A DNA stretch of 64,000 bases from positions 2,663,501-2,727,500 of the forward strand of contig NZ_CP021425.1 of assembly GCF_002162375.1 (NCBI RefSeq). The letters are read 5' to 3'. The stretch's first letter is position 1. The number at the start of each line of letters is the position of its first letter. The notes under the pieces are model-generated. The model did no database searches. It was not told the origin of the DNA and saw nothing but the letters and a program-made list of their open reading frames with translations. The stretch is from Oleiphilus messinensis (GTDB lineage: Bacteria > Pseudomonadota > Gammaproteobacteria > Pseudomonadales > Oleiphilaceae). Shown one piece after another: positions 9,250-17,506 of the stretch. The position numbers and the translations under genes were made by a program.

Positions 9250-9567
9250 TTAGACCGGTTCAAGCACACTCAGCGCTTTCACTGCGGCGGATGTGCGGTT
9301 TTCCACGCTGAGTTTTCGGAATATCTGTTCAAGGTGTTTGTTCACAGTTCTGGGGCTGACACCCAGAATTGTGCCGATTTCACCGTTGCTTTTGCCTTTG
9401 GCAATCCACAACAGTACTTCAGCTTCCCGGGCTGTGAGGTCCAGGCTGTCTTTTAAGCGCTCCGAATCACTCGGTTTTTGCAGGTCTACCAAGCGCAGTA
9501 GATGTTCGTTGTTTTTGGCGTTGCCAATATATTTTATCTCGACCGGTTGTTCATTGATCTTCAACAT
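9250..9567 (-). pseudogene. 3' fragment of a LuxR-type response regulator
   Basis: This stretch encodes an intact C-terminal LuxR/NarL DNA-binding domain: LTAREAEVLLWIAKGKSNGE, then ILGVSPRTVNKHLEQIFRKL. About 50 preceding residues look like the linker of such regulators. No receiver domain exists upstream, because the frame runs into the antisense of a formamidase fragment at about 9595. The frame stays open to 9780 but that part is antisense to fmdA sequence. Regulators of this kind often lie beside amidase/formamidase genes, so the two fragments probably come from one locus that suffered a deletion. A residual short protein could still be made from the ATG at 9567. Confidence 0.75.
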
Positions 9568-9594
9568 CAGGCCTTTGTCTTTGTTGAAGTGGCT

Positions 9595-9927
9595 GGACAG
9601 TACGAGTTGAATCTGATTTTTGAAGGTATTTCGGTGGATGAGCAGGGCACTCAGCATTATCTTGATGTTCATATCGCCTACCGTCAGGCTTGTTTGAACG
9701 CCATCGAATATTTGACCAAGTTTGGTTATACCAAAGCACAAGCCTATGCGATTCTGGGAGTGGCACCTGTTCAGGGCCATATTAGTGGTGTGGTGGATAT
9801 TCCTAACGCTTGTGCCACGTTATGGTTGCCTACGGATATCTTTGAATTTGATGTTCAACCTAATGCGGATGGACCGGAAATCAAGCTTGATGGCAGTGTT
9901 GATATTCCGTTGTCCCTGGATAAATAA
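9595..9927 (+). pseudogene. fmdA: 3' fragment of a formamidase/acetamidase gene
   Basis: The last about 110 codons of an FmdA/AmdA-type amidase are readable: LIFEGISVDEQGTQHYLD, AYRQACLNAIEYL, GYTKAQAYAILGVAPVQGH and VVDIPNACATLWLPTDIFEF. FmdA proteins are around 400 residues, so nearly three quarters are missing. The frame is open upstream to 9502, but that part is antisense to the LuxR fragment and not amidase-like. The breakpoint is therefore near 9595. The fragment ends 11 bp before fmdB, the normal order of an intact fmdAB unit. Confidence 0.85.
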
Positions 9928-9938
9928 GGAGTCTTGAT

Positions 9939-10358
9939 ATGCCAGTGTACGATTACAAATGTCGAGAGCATGGCTTGTTTCATGAGCTAGCAACGCTTGA
10001 GGGCAGTGCGCAACCCTGTGCCTGTCCCTTGTGCGGTGTTCCAAGCCCGAGAGTGATCATGATTCCGCCACAGGTGCTTGCAATGGCCCCGGAACAGCGC
10101 AGGGCGCGGGCCGTGCAAGAAAAAGCAAAGCATGAACCTATTGTTTCGACGCTGGATTCTCGAGCCGAGGCGAGTGACAAGGCTGATTTTTACCGGCGAA
10201 AAGAAGCAACGGGTAGTCATGGCAGACAGCAGCCGGGTCAGTGCGGCTGCAGCCATGAACATCGATCGGATCAATCGTCTTTAAAACAACAGGTGGTTTT
10301 CTTGCCGGATGGCAGCAAAATCTTCCCCTCCCAGCGACCGTGGATGATCAGTCACTAA
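9939..10358 (+). CDS. fmdB: FmdB-family zinc-ribbon protein
   Basis: A 139-residue protein that begins MPVYDYKCREHGLF and continues to CACPLCGVPSPRVI, the N-terminal zinc ribbon of FmdB proteins (with C at residue 8 and the CPLC pair as likely ligands). A variable hydrophilic C-terminal region contains a Cys/His patch (QCGCSHEH). FmdB proteins accompany formamidase/acetamidase genes as putative regulators; their biochemical role is unsettled. A good site (AAGGAG) precedes the ATG. Its partner fmdA upstream is reduced to a 3' fragment, so fmdB may now lack its working context. Confidence 0.88.
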   Translation: MPVYDYKCREHGLFHELATLEGSAQPCACPLCGVPSPRVIMIPPQVLAMAPEQRRARAVQEKAKHEPIVSTLDSRAEASDKADFYRRKEATGSHGRQQPGQCGCSHEHRSDQSSLKQQVVFLPDGSKIFPSQRPWMISH

Positions 10359-10562
10359 CTGATAGCAGTCACTAATTTGATGGCAAGCATCTGGCCAACA
10401 GGGATGTGGCTGGCTTATCAACAAGGTTCTCGGTAGTTGTTCTACTGGTGTCCCCGGAAGATGATTGTTGCAGTATTGATTGAGGTTGATTTATTTCCCC
10501 GTGTCTCATCCCTATTCATTTGCGCTACAATGATGTTTTGTCCTCGGAGGTAAGGGGGAAAA

Positions 10563-11294
10563 ATGAACATAAATTACGTTGCGCTAGCCGCGCTGTTTTC
10601 GTTGTTTATGAGCATTCGGGGTATTGCTGCACCATTAAGTATCTGTATCGTTGACATTGAAAAATGGGGTGAAGAGGATAAGCTGACCGGAGAAATCAAG
10701 GGGGTATATCCAGATCTGTTTAATGTGTTCCAGAAGCGTAGTGGTGTCGAGGCTATTCGTCGTCTTGCCCCTTACCCCAGGGTGATTGAATCATTGAATA
10801 GTGGTGTATGTGATATTAGCATCACCTTGATTGCGACCGGCTCGAATGATATCCAGACTGGTAGCGAGCTTTACACGATACGAAGAGGTGTAATTTCTGC
10901 TCGCGATTTGCCTATTACTCAATACAATCAAATGCGAGGTTTACGGGTTGGCGTGATTCGACATGCAGCAGTTACCGCGCAGTTTGATAATGATAAGAAT
11001 ATTGAAAAACTTGGGTCCGTGAAGTATCGGAACCTCTTGAATATGTTGTCCTTGGGCCGTATCGATGCCGTTGCAGGTGATATCGATATCATGTACGCAA
11101 TCGTAGAAACCGAACCCAATCTGGCACCTTTTGCCGAGCCATTAGTCTTGAGTGAGCTGCCGATTAATTTCATGATGTCTCGAAAATCAGCCTATCTGGT
11201 TCGGTTTGCGGAGTTTGATGAGCTGTTTCTCAGACTGAAGGAGGAGGGGGTTGTCAGAAAAATAGTTCACGAGTGGCTGGACACAGAAGACTGA
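10563..11294 (+). CDS. Periplasmic solute-binding protein, family 3-like
   Basis: A 243-residue protein with a Sec signal peptide (cleavage near GIAA, about residue 23) and the two-lobed pattern of small amino-acid-type binding proteins. It has a first lobe with YPDLFNVFQKRSG, a hinge-like segment with RGLRVGVIRHAA near residue 124, and a C-terminal helix ending in HEWLDTED. The ATG follows a strong GGAGG-containing leader. No ABC permease or ATPase genes are next to it, so it may serve as an orphan binding or sensory protein, like many short family 3 proteins in aquatic gammaproteobacteria. Ligand unknown. Confidence 0.8.
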   Translation: MNINYVALAALFSLFMSIRGIAAPLSICIVDIEKWGEEDKLTGEIKGVYPDLFNVFQKRSGVEAIRRLAPYPRVIESLNSGVCDISITLIATGSNDIQTGSELYTIRRGVISARDLPITQYNQMRGLRVGVIRHAAVTAQFDNDKNIEKLGSVKYRNLLNMLSLGRIDAVAGDIDIMYAIVETEPNLAPFAEPLVLSELPINFMMSRKSAYLVRFAEFDELFLRLKEEGVVRKIVHEWLDTED

Positions 11295-11333
11295 GGCCTG
11301 TTGACGTTTCAGGCTCAACCCTTTGGGCCAGCG

Positions 11334-11579
11334 CTATTTTAAAGCTTCTGCTATTTGTGACAGCTCACTTATGAGGTCACATTGTTGGTGCAGGAATAAC
11401 AGCTCCTGATCATCGGTAAACAGTATCTGTTCTAACTGAGCCAACCGCAAATCCAGATCACCCTCGATTTCAGGGGCAGTCCCTTCCATTGGTTTGAAAG
11501 TCAACGTTTCGGTTTTGAACATATCGTTGATACGGCGACTGTTTTTGGCTTGCTGGATCAGGTGGCTCAGTTTGGACAT
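11334..11579 (-). CDS. Small hypothetical cytoplasmic protein
   Basis: An 81-residue, leucine- and glutamine-rich, probably helical protein (MSKLSHLIQQAKN at the start; LFLHQQCDLISELSQIAEAL at the end). It has no signal or membrane segment. It lies 74 bp downstream of the KefC-type antiporter gene on the same strand and may be cotranscribed, but it does not resemble the KefF/KefG ancillary subunits. Not recognised. Confidence 0.55.
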   Translation of the reverse strand: MSKLSHLIQQAKNSRRINDMFKTETLTFKPMEGTAPEIEGDLDLRLAQLEQILFTDDQELLFLHQQCDLISELSQIAEALK

Positions 11580-11653
11580 AAATTTCGAACAGTGTAATCA
11601 GTAAAGCGTCATAGGGTAGCGGCCCCAGGCTTTGATTGCAATAAATGTTGCAT

Positions 11654-13591
11654 TCACGATGTGGAGCCTTCGGATTGCGGCTTTTGTGCTTCATCGGCTT
11701 GACCATGGGCAGGTTTGCTTCCCGTGTAGTCGGTGAGGTGCTCACAGGTTTTTTTCATTTCCTCACCCATTACCTGCTCCAGTGTGATAAAGAGCTTGCT
11801 GTACTGACTGCTGAATTTGATGTCTTCTGTCAGTGATTGCCAGGCCTCATAGAGCTCATCCTGGTGTCGTTTCTCGATATCGACGAATGCTGCTTTTACG
11901 ATATCAGCATGGCGCTTGTTGAAGCCGAGACCCATTAAAACCTGCCCGCCCAACTCAAGGGCTGAGTGATAGGTTTCTGCAATAATATGATCTGCACCGG
12001 CTTGCCGGAGTTGGTAAAGGTGGCCCCGATCAAAAGCGCGGGCCATTACTTTAACATGGGGATGGTGTCGTTTTACCGTTTGGGTGATTTCAACGGAACG
12101 GATTTTATCATCGATTGCGATGACGATGCACGCTGCATTGTCAATTCCGGCGGTGTGCAAGAGATCCAGCCGGGAGGCATCACCGAAGTAGCCTTTCATA
12201 TCAAAGCGTCGGACATTTTCGACTTGGGTAATCTCGTGATCCAGCACCACGGTGTGGATACCGTTGGCGACAAGGAGTCGGTTTATGATTTGGCCAAAAC
12301 GTCCAATACCGGCAATAATTACCGTTCCCTGTTCAGTGATTTCATCTGTCTCTGGGTCATTCTTTTTATGTTCAAAGCGCGGCAGGATGTAACGATCAAA
12401 GGCAATAAACAGGGCGGGTGTGAAGACCATGGATAAAGCCACAACAAGGGAAAGAAGTTGTACTGTGGCGTGATCAAGCACATGGTTTTGTGCTCCAAAA
12501 TTCAACAGTACAAAGCCGAATTCACCCGCTTGTGCAAGTGAAAGCGAAAACAGCCAACGGTCACTGCCACGAATTCGGAAACTAAAGCCCAAGAGCAACA
12601 ATATGGTAAATTTTATTGCCATGATACCCAGTGTAAGGCCAATTACTGAGAAAAAATTATCAAACAACAGGTTAAACTGAATACCTGCCCCAACTGTAAT
12701 AAAGAATAATCCCAATAATAATCCCTTAAAGGGCTCTATCGTGCTTTCTAACTCATGTCGGAATTCACTGTTTGCCAGCACGACACCGGCAAGAAATGCC
12801 CCGAGGGCCGGTGATAAACCAACAAGACCCATCAGCGCTGATATCCCGATAATCAGCATCAGTGCGGTCGCAGTGAAGATTTCCCGCAAGCCTGATTTGG
12901 CGACAAACTTGAACAGCGGGTGGCAGAAATAGTGACCACCCGCGATAACTAATGCCACTGCACCTGCCATCACCAAACCGTAGGGCCAGCCTGAAAGGTG
13001 ATTGGCGAGACTGATATCCGAGTGAGTCTCCCCGCCTAGGCCAGCACCCGATTGAGCGGCAGCATCCATCAACTCCGGTACCGCGAGTAGTGGTATCAAG
13101 GCAAGCATCGGGATGACCGCAATATCTTGAAAAAGCAGTACTGAGAATGCTGAGCGGCCACCGTCTGTTTTACTGAGTTGTTTTTCATCCAGGGTCTGCA
13201 ACACAATTGCAGTGGAAGAAAGCGCAAAAATGAGACCGATTGTCAGGGCAACGTTAAAACTCTGATCAAAGACATTGATTGCAAGCAGGGTGACTGCGAG
13301 TGTGGTTCCGGCGACTTGCAGTCCACCCAGGCCCAGCAAACGGTTACGCATGTGCCAAAGCATCTTTGGCTCAAGTTCCAGGCCCACCAAAAACAGCATC
13401 ATTACCACACCGAACTCCGCAAAATGCTGAATCGTTGCGGTCTCTTCTCCGACTAACCCGATCATCGGGCCGATGATAACGCCTGCTACGAGATAGCCGA
13501 GTACAGACCCCAGACCAAATCGTTTAGCAATAGGCACGGCAATGATTGCGGCGATGAGATAGATAAAGGCTTGAATAAAGTAGCCAGTCAT
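11654..13591 (-). CDS. KefB/KefC-type potassium/proton antiporter
   Basis: A 645-residue CPA2 transporter. The N-terminal 380 residues hold about twelve transmembrane segments, with the family signatures GSVLGYLVAGVIIGP and GLSPALGAFLAGVVLANSEF. A linker leads to a TrkA-N (RCK) Rossmann domain beginning TVIIAGIGRFGQ at about residue 405, followed by VVLDHE. The last 80 residues are charged. These proteins exchange K+ (or Na+) for protons and are gated by nucleotides or glutathione adducts. Length fits KefB/C (about 600-660). The ATG is preceded by AAGGG. Whether it is glutathione-gated cannot be seen. Confidence 0.92.
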   Translation of the reverse strand: MTGYFIQAFIYLIAAIIAVPIAKRFGLGSVLGYLVAGVIIGPMIGLVGEETATIQHFAEFGVVMMLFLVGLELEPKMLWHMRNRLLGLGGLQVAGTTLAVTLLAINVFDQSFNVALTIGLIFALSSTAIVLQTLDEKQLSKTDGGRSAFSVLLFQDIAVIPMLALIPLLAVPELMDAAAQSGAGLGGETHSDISLANHLSGWPYGLVMAGAVALVIAGGHYFCHPLFKFVAKSGLREIFTATALMLIIGISALMGLVGLSPALGAFLAGVVLANSEFRHELESTIEPFKGLLLGLFFITVGAGIQFNLLFDNFFSVIGLTLGIMAIKFTILLLLGFSFRIRGSDRWLFSLSLAQAGEFGFVLLNFGAQNHVLDHATVQLLSLVVALSMVFTPALFIAFDRYILPRFEHKKNDPETDEITEQGTVIIAGIGRFGQIINRLLVANGIHTVVLDHEITQVENVRRFDMKGYFGDASRLDLLHTAGIDNAACIVIAIDDKIRSVEITQTVKRHHPHVKVMARAFDRGHLYQLRQAGADHIIAETYHSALELGGQVLMGLGFNKRHADIVKAAFVDIEKRHQDELYEAWQSLTEDIKFSSQYSKLFITLEQVMGEEMKKTCEHLTDYTGSKPAHGQADEAQKPQSEGSTS

Positions 13592-13712
13592 AAGTGGGCC
13601 CTTTCTTGATTTCGTAATTTTTTAACAATCAGTGGTATTGAGATTACTTGACCCTGATGTTACTTCAGGGTTTATGCTGCTGAGCAGATTATAGCGTTGA
13701 AAGGGAAATAAC

Positions 13713-14174
13713 ATGAAGGCCATTATCGAAACAACTTTGCCGGTGTCGGCTAAGGTTGTGTGGAGCCAGGTTAAACTGAGTCGTACTTTGCAGTACATCT
13801 GCAGTGGTTTATTGCGGTTTGGCGAAGCACAACAGTTTCCGAAATGCTGGGAGCCGGGACAAATATTGACAACGCGGTTGTACCTTTTCGAATTTATACC
13901 ATTGTGGAAACACCAGCTTCGATTTTGCGCAGTGGATGATATAAATTTGCAATTGGTGACTGAGGAAGGCGGCGGGTTGGTGAAAGTCTGGAATCATACT
14001 ATCGAGGTTCAAACCTGTAACCTGAAGGACTGCCAGATCCGGTCCGAACATTGCCATTATCGTGATATCGTGGAAATTCAGGCTGGTATGCTCACCCCAC
14101 TTATCTATGGTTTTGCTCATCTTTTGTATCGTTATCGACAAAAGCGGTGGCAAAATTGGGTGAAGAAAAATTAG
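13713..14174 (+). CDS. Hypothetical protein, SRPBCC-like
   Basis: A 153-residue cytoplasmic protein. The opening MKAIIETTLPVSAKVVWSQV resembles the first strand of START/SRPBCC ligand-binding folds. Mid-protein segments LYLFEFIPLWKHQLRF and VEIQAGMLTPLIYGFAHLLY would match the strands and long C-terminal helix of that fold. No catalytic residues can be named. It is divergent from the KefC gene and convergent with the gene at 14308. The fold assignment is by eye and moderate. Confidence 0.6.
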   Translation: MKAIIETTLPVSAKVVWSQVKLSRTLQYICSGLLRFGEAQQFPKCWEPGQILTTRLYLFEFIPLWKHQLRFCAVDDINLQLVTEEGGGLVKVWNHTIEVQTCNLKDCQIRSEHCHYRDIVEIQAGMLTPLIYGFAHLLYRYRQKRWQNWVKKN

Positions 14175-14307
14175 GGTCGGAATTTCGAAAAGAGGCTTGA
14201 AGGGACGTTACCGTTTCTTGGTTTATTCTGCTGCATTGTTGTTGTTTAAGTGACAGCAGCAGACCTAAATCAAAGTTGATTAGTGGTATTGCGGAGTATG
14301 TGAGGCG

Positions 14308-14739
14308 TTATGCATACCTCGGCTGGCCACGATATAAACCTTTGAATTCCAGGTCACCTTCGAATCGCCTGTAGGTTCTGCCACAGTATTCTATGAGCTC
14401 ATCCATGTCCTGTTTTTGTGCGTCGGCGTATTCGTTTGGTGCGTTTGTGCTGGGTTCTGCAGATTTCCCGGTAAACGCTGTCACATTATTTCGTGCGCTG
14501 TCGATGGATCTGACTTTCTGTGTTTTACGGACGAAAGTTTTGCCCGCAAAATTTAAAAGTTCTTCGTAGGCTTGAAGCAGTTCGTCAGACTCGGTTAATT
14601 CTACGTAATCTCCCAGTAATTCAATGAATTGCGGGTGTGAGAGTTTCAATTTAATATCCAGTTCTTCTTGGGTAATCTGGATACAGGTACGGGCTGCACG
14701 GATTGCGGATGGGTTCAACATCCAGTTTTTATCACTCAT
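14308..14739 (-). CDS. Hypothetical protein with DUF4278-like C-terminus
   Basis: A 143-residue protein starting MSDKNWMLNPSAIRAARTCI. Residues 15-75 read as a helical region. The C-terminal 30 residues (EYCGRTYRRFEGDLEFKGLY) contain the Y-R-G/Y pattern seen in DUF4278-type proteins, repeated as YCGRTYRRF and LYRGQPRY. A clear AGGAG site lies seven bases before the ATG. No operon partner. Function not known. Confidence 0.6.
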   Translation of the reverse strand: MSDKNWMLNPSAIRAARTCIQITQEELDIKLKLSHPQFIELLGDYVELTESDELLQAYEELLNFAGKTFVRKTQKVRSIDSARNNVTAFTGKSAEPSTNAPNEYADAQKQDMDELIEYCGRTYRRFEGDLEFKGLYRGQPRYA

Positions 14740-15004
14740 AACATCTCCTGCTCTAGATGGGATAAGGTGAAAGTGTGTTTATAATTCTGAGTATCCACTT
14801 AAAGCAGAGCAACAGGTGTGCCAAGTAGATTTTTGCTGATGCTCTATCTTGTTGAAAAATATACAAATATTTCAAAGTGTAAGTGCGTGTAACGGTGTGT
14901 AATTGAGACTGTTTGTATTCTGGCGTGTGTACGGGGGGGCAGGTATATTCGGGGCAGTGCGGTGGAAGTGAAAGCGGTAGGTGTATTGGTGCAGGCTAAA
15001 GAGT

Positions 15005-15029
15005 ACGAGAGCCCGTAACGGGCTCTCGT
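15005..15029 (-). terminator. Hairpin terminator after hcp
   Basis: A perfect 11-bp stem (ACGAGAGCCCG/CGGGCTCTCGT) around a TAA loop, 14 bp past the hcp stop codon. On the minus strand it is followed by the pyrimidine-rich ACTCTTTAG, a moderate rather than ideal U-tract. Confidence 0.75.
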
Positions 15030-15042
15030 GAATTCGCTGCGA

Positions 15043-15531
15043 TTATACTTTCTTACCTGCTGTAAGGCTGTATCCAACAATGCCTTGGTTGCCAGCGGTA
15101 TTTTTCTTGTCTGCTGCTGTGTACGCCATAGTCAGCTGGGAGTAGCTAATTGCCAGGTTTTCGAATGGAGGGCCAGAATCGCCAGCAGACATGCTGTAAG
15201 AGCTGATGATGGCATCTTCCAGTTCGTATTTAACATACTCTTCTACTTTATCTGCGCCGGTTTTCACTACGGTAATGACAACTTTTTTACCGTCTGAGCC
15301 CACCAAAGCTTCCTGGAACAGACCGGATGAAGCGCCATCCATTACTTTGCTGACCGAAACTTCGCTCATATTCGGGCGTGTCGCTTCACGGTTTGACATG
15401 TTGCCGGCTTCCATGGTGATCCCACGACCCACACCAAATTGCAGGTTTTCCAGCTTTATCCAGTCAGTGTAGCCTTCAGCTGTTACGTTACCTTTGATTG
15501 ATCCGCCGTCCCATTCTAAGAAAATAGCCAT
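15043..15531 (-). CDS. hcp: Hcp family type VI secretion protein (orphan)
   Basis: A 162-residue Hcp1-type protein: MAIFLEWDGGSIKG at the start, GRGITMEAGN in the middle, and the late strand LAISYSQLTMAYTA. Hcp forms the hexameric tube rings of the type VI secretion system and can carry effectors. The start is taken at the ATG (15531) because AAAGG lies just upstream; an in-frame GTG at 15540 is less likely. No tss genes, VgrG, immunity gene or effector are adjacent. This is the usual pattern for stand-alone hcp copies that work with a T6SS encoded elsewhere. A strong hairpin follows. Confidence 0.9.
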   Translation of the reverse strand: MAIFLEWDGGSIKGNVTAEGYTDWIKLENLQFGVGRGITMEAGNMSNREATRPNMSEVSVSKVMDGASSGLFQEALVGSDGKKVVITVVKTGADKVEEYVKYELEDAIISSYSMSAGDSGPPFENLAISYSQLTMAYTAADKKNTAGNQGIVGYSLTAGKKV

Positions 15532-15831
15532 TTTGTTCACCTTTAAATTCAGTTCAATTATGTGTTTGTCTTACTCTTTAAGTTCCGCTTAACTCAGTGT
15601 TCGTTTAGCTTGTTTAAGCAAGGTTACTTATAAAGGCGAGGAACGGACGGTCAAACCCTCATTCTTTTTTGGTTTAATACAAAAATTACTTTGAGCGGGT
15701 TGATAGTGCTAACCCGCGCACAATGAAAATGTTAATACGGTCTCAAAAAGCAGGGCTGGTTGATAGTCATAGGTGGCTGGCGTTACTGAAGCGAACCCGA
15801 AATCGGTTTGAGGTTATGTCCGGATTCATGC

Positions 15832-16788
15832 TTATGTGTCGCATCTGCGGTACAGTTGTGTCGCATCTGCGGTACAGTGTTTACAAAGAGACCACCGATC
15901 TTTGGTAATCTGCTCAACAAGCTGCCGCATCCAGATTAAACCCGGGTCACGATCATGGCGCGTATGCCAGAACAGATAGACGCTAATGGGGTCGAGTTCC
16001 AAAGGAACATCTGTGAGCCAGATGCTTTCATCGAATGCCGGATTACCCACTGCAAACTTCGGGAGTACGGCAATCATATTACTGTTTCGGAGTAGATTGG
16101 GTACTGCGGGGAAGTGGTTTACGGTAACGGCAACGCGCCGTTTCAATCCTTGTTGCTGGAGCACTTGGTCGATAATGCCGGAAGGGTGCCCGGAAAGGGA
16201 GACCAGTAAATGCCGCTCTCCGGTAAATTGCTCAAGTGAGATTTGTTTCCCCGCAAGTGGGTGGTGGGCGCCCATGGCGAGCACATACTCACCATCAAAC
16301 AACCAAATACTGCGTAAGCTGTGATCATGTCCGTTAAGTTTCCCGATGGCCAGATCGACATGGGCTTCCCTTAGTTGTTCGTAGGCGGATTCTGCCGTAT
16401 AGGGCACCGCATGCAAATCAACACCCGGTGCCAGCTTCTCCAATTGGCAAGCAAGAGGTTGCCAAATCAGCTCGACCATAACGTCTGCTACAGCGATGCG
16501 AAACTTGCGTTTAGAGTCAATTGGATCGAAATGACTGGAACTCACGGCATGAGAAAGGTCATGCATCGGATCACGTACCTGATCCCAGAGGCTCCGGGCA
16601 AATGAAGTGGGTTCTATCAAACGACCTTTCTTGACGAAAAGCGGGTCATTCCATACTTGCCTCATTCTGGAGACCGCATTGGAGACGGCAGGCTGAGTCA
16701 TGGCCAATCGATCTGCAGCTCGGGTAATCGAGCCTTCAGTCATAATGGCATCAAAAATATACAGCAGTGTGAGTTCCTGGTTCTTCAT
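15832..16788 (-). CDS. LysR regulator, paralog of the 8256 gene
   Basis: A 318-residue LysR-type regulator from the ATG at 16788 (MKNQELTLLYIFDAIMTEG); the open frame extends to 16920 but the extra part is not LysR-like. The helix-turn-helix (AADRLAMTQPAVSNAVSRMR) and effector-domain segments (VSLSGHPSGIIDQVL, VAVTVNHFPAVPNLL, HTRHDRDPGLIWMRQ) line up nearly residue for residue with the LysR gene at 8256, showing a shared origin. It is divergent from the thioredoxin gene at 17078, a possible target. A 22-bp tandem duplication overlaps its last codons and has rewritten the C-terminal residues. Confidence 0.9.
   Translation of the reverse strand: MKNQELTLLYIFDAIMTEGSITRAADRLAMTQPAVSNAVSRMRQVWNDPLFVKKGRLIEPTSFARSLWDQVRDPMHDLSHAVSSSHFDPIDSKRKFRIAVADVMVELIWQPLACQLEKLAPGVDLHAVPYTAESAYEQLREAHVDLAIGKLNGHDHSLRSIWLFDGEYVLAMGAHHPLAGKQISLEQFTGERHLLVSLSGHPSGIIDQVLQQQGLKRRVAVTVNHFPAVPNLLRNSNMIAVLPKFAVGNPAFDESIWLTDVPLELDPISVYLFWHTRHDRDPGLIWMRQLVEQITKDRWSLCKHCTADATQLYRRCDT
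15835..15878. repeat. 22-bp tandem duplication at the end of a LysR gene
   Basis: Two exact adjacent copies of a 22-bp unit beginning TGTGTCGCATCTGC and ending GGTACAGT (15835-15856 and 15857-15878). Because 22 is not a multiple of three, the second copy changes the reading frame of the final codons of the LysR gene and its stop. Confidence 0.9.
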
Positions 16789-17077
16789 ATGTTCTGCTAC
16801 CCGGCTCGGTTTCGTTGATCCATGTGTTTTTATAACTTTACCGCAGTACTCATAGTTAATTGTATGCGCAATTAGGTTGAGATGCCTTTTAATATTAAAT
16901 GATGTGATGAATGCACACAAAAATATAAATATATATGATGTAATTTATATCGAACATGAATTGGATCCATCAAGGAAAAATGAGCAATATAGTGGTCATG
17001 ATAAATATGATTAAGAAGATAAATAGCACAACTCTGACTTACAGGGCGTGTGCCAGAGCCTGAAAGAGGAGCTTTCG

Positions 17078-17425
17078 ATGATAGAATCCATTGCACAAAC
17101 AACTACAGCAATCCAACATGTGACGGAAGCCGAATTTGCTGATATTGTGAAGTCGTCACAATCTCCAGTATTGGTTGACTTCTGGGCAGAGTGGTGTGGA
17201 CCGTGCCATGCGATCGCGCCGATTCTGGAAGATTTAGCGGATCAATTTGCAGATGATATCAAGGTCGTGAAAATTAATGTCGATGAAAATCAGGAGATCG
17301 CGGCTGAACTCGGCATTCGTAGCATTCCAACCCTTAAAATATTCAAAAATGGCGAAGCAGTGGCCAGTCACAGTGGTGTTGCAGCTAAATCCCACCTGGC
17401 CGAGTTTATTCGTAAGACGCTGTAG
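17078..17425 (+). CDS. Thioredoxin
   Basis: A 115-residue thioredoxin from the ATG at 17078, which has AGAGGA seven bases ahead; an earlier in-frame start at 17048 is less likely. The active site is the classic WCGPC in VDFWAEWCGPCHAIAPIL, followed by KINVDENQEIAAELGIRSIP with the conserved cis-proline, and the C-terminal IFKNGEAV turn. It reduces protein disulfides in the cytosol. The LysR gene next door is divergent and may regulate it. As it is a small solo gene near a LysR regulator, it may be an accessory stress thioredoxin rather than the housekeeping TrxA. Confidence 0.93.
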   Translation: MIESIAQTTTAIQHVTEAEFADIVKSSQSPVLVDFWAEWCGPCHAIAPILEDLADQFADDIKVVKINVDENQEIAAELGIRSIPTLKIFKNGEAVASHSGVAAKSHLAEFIRKTL

Positions 17426-17506
17426 TTGAAAAACAATATGTAGTTGTTGAAAGATTATAGTCGTTAAACGATAAGCGACACTACGGAGTTGGCGAGTGGC
17501 AATGCG

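Noticed and set aside
14880-14950. GT-rich stretch downstream of the hcp terminator
   Set aside because: No regular period or pairing could be found; treated as simple compositional bias.
15723-15908. 61-residue plus-strand frame near the LysR 3' end
   Set aside because: It spans the 22-bp tandem repeat in antisense to LysR and has no protein-like features.
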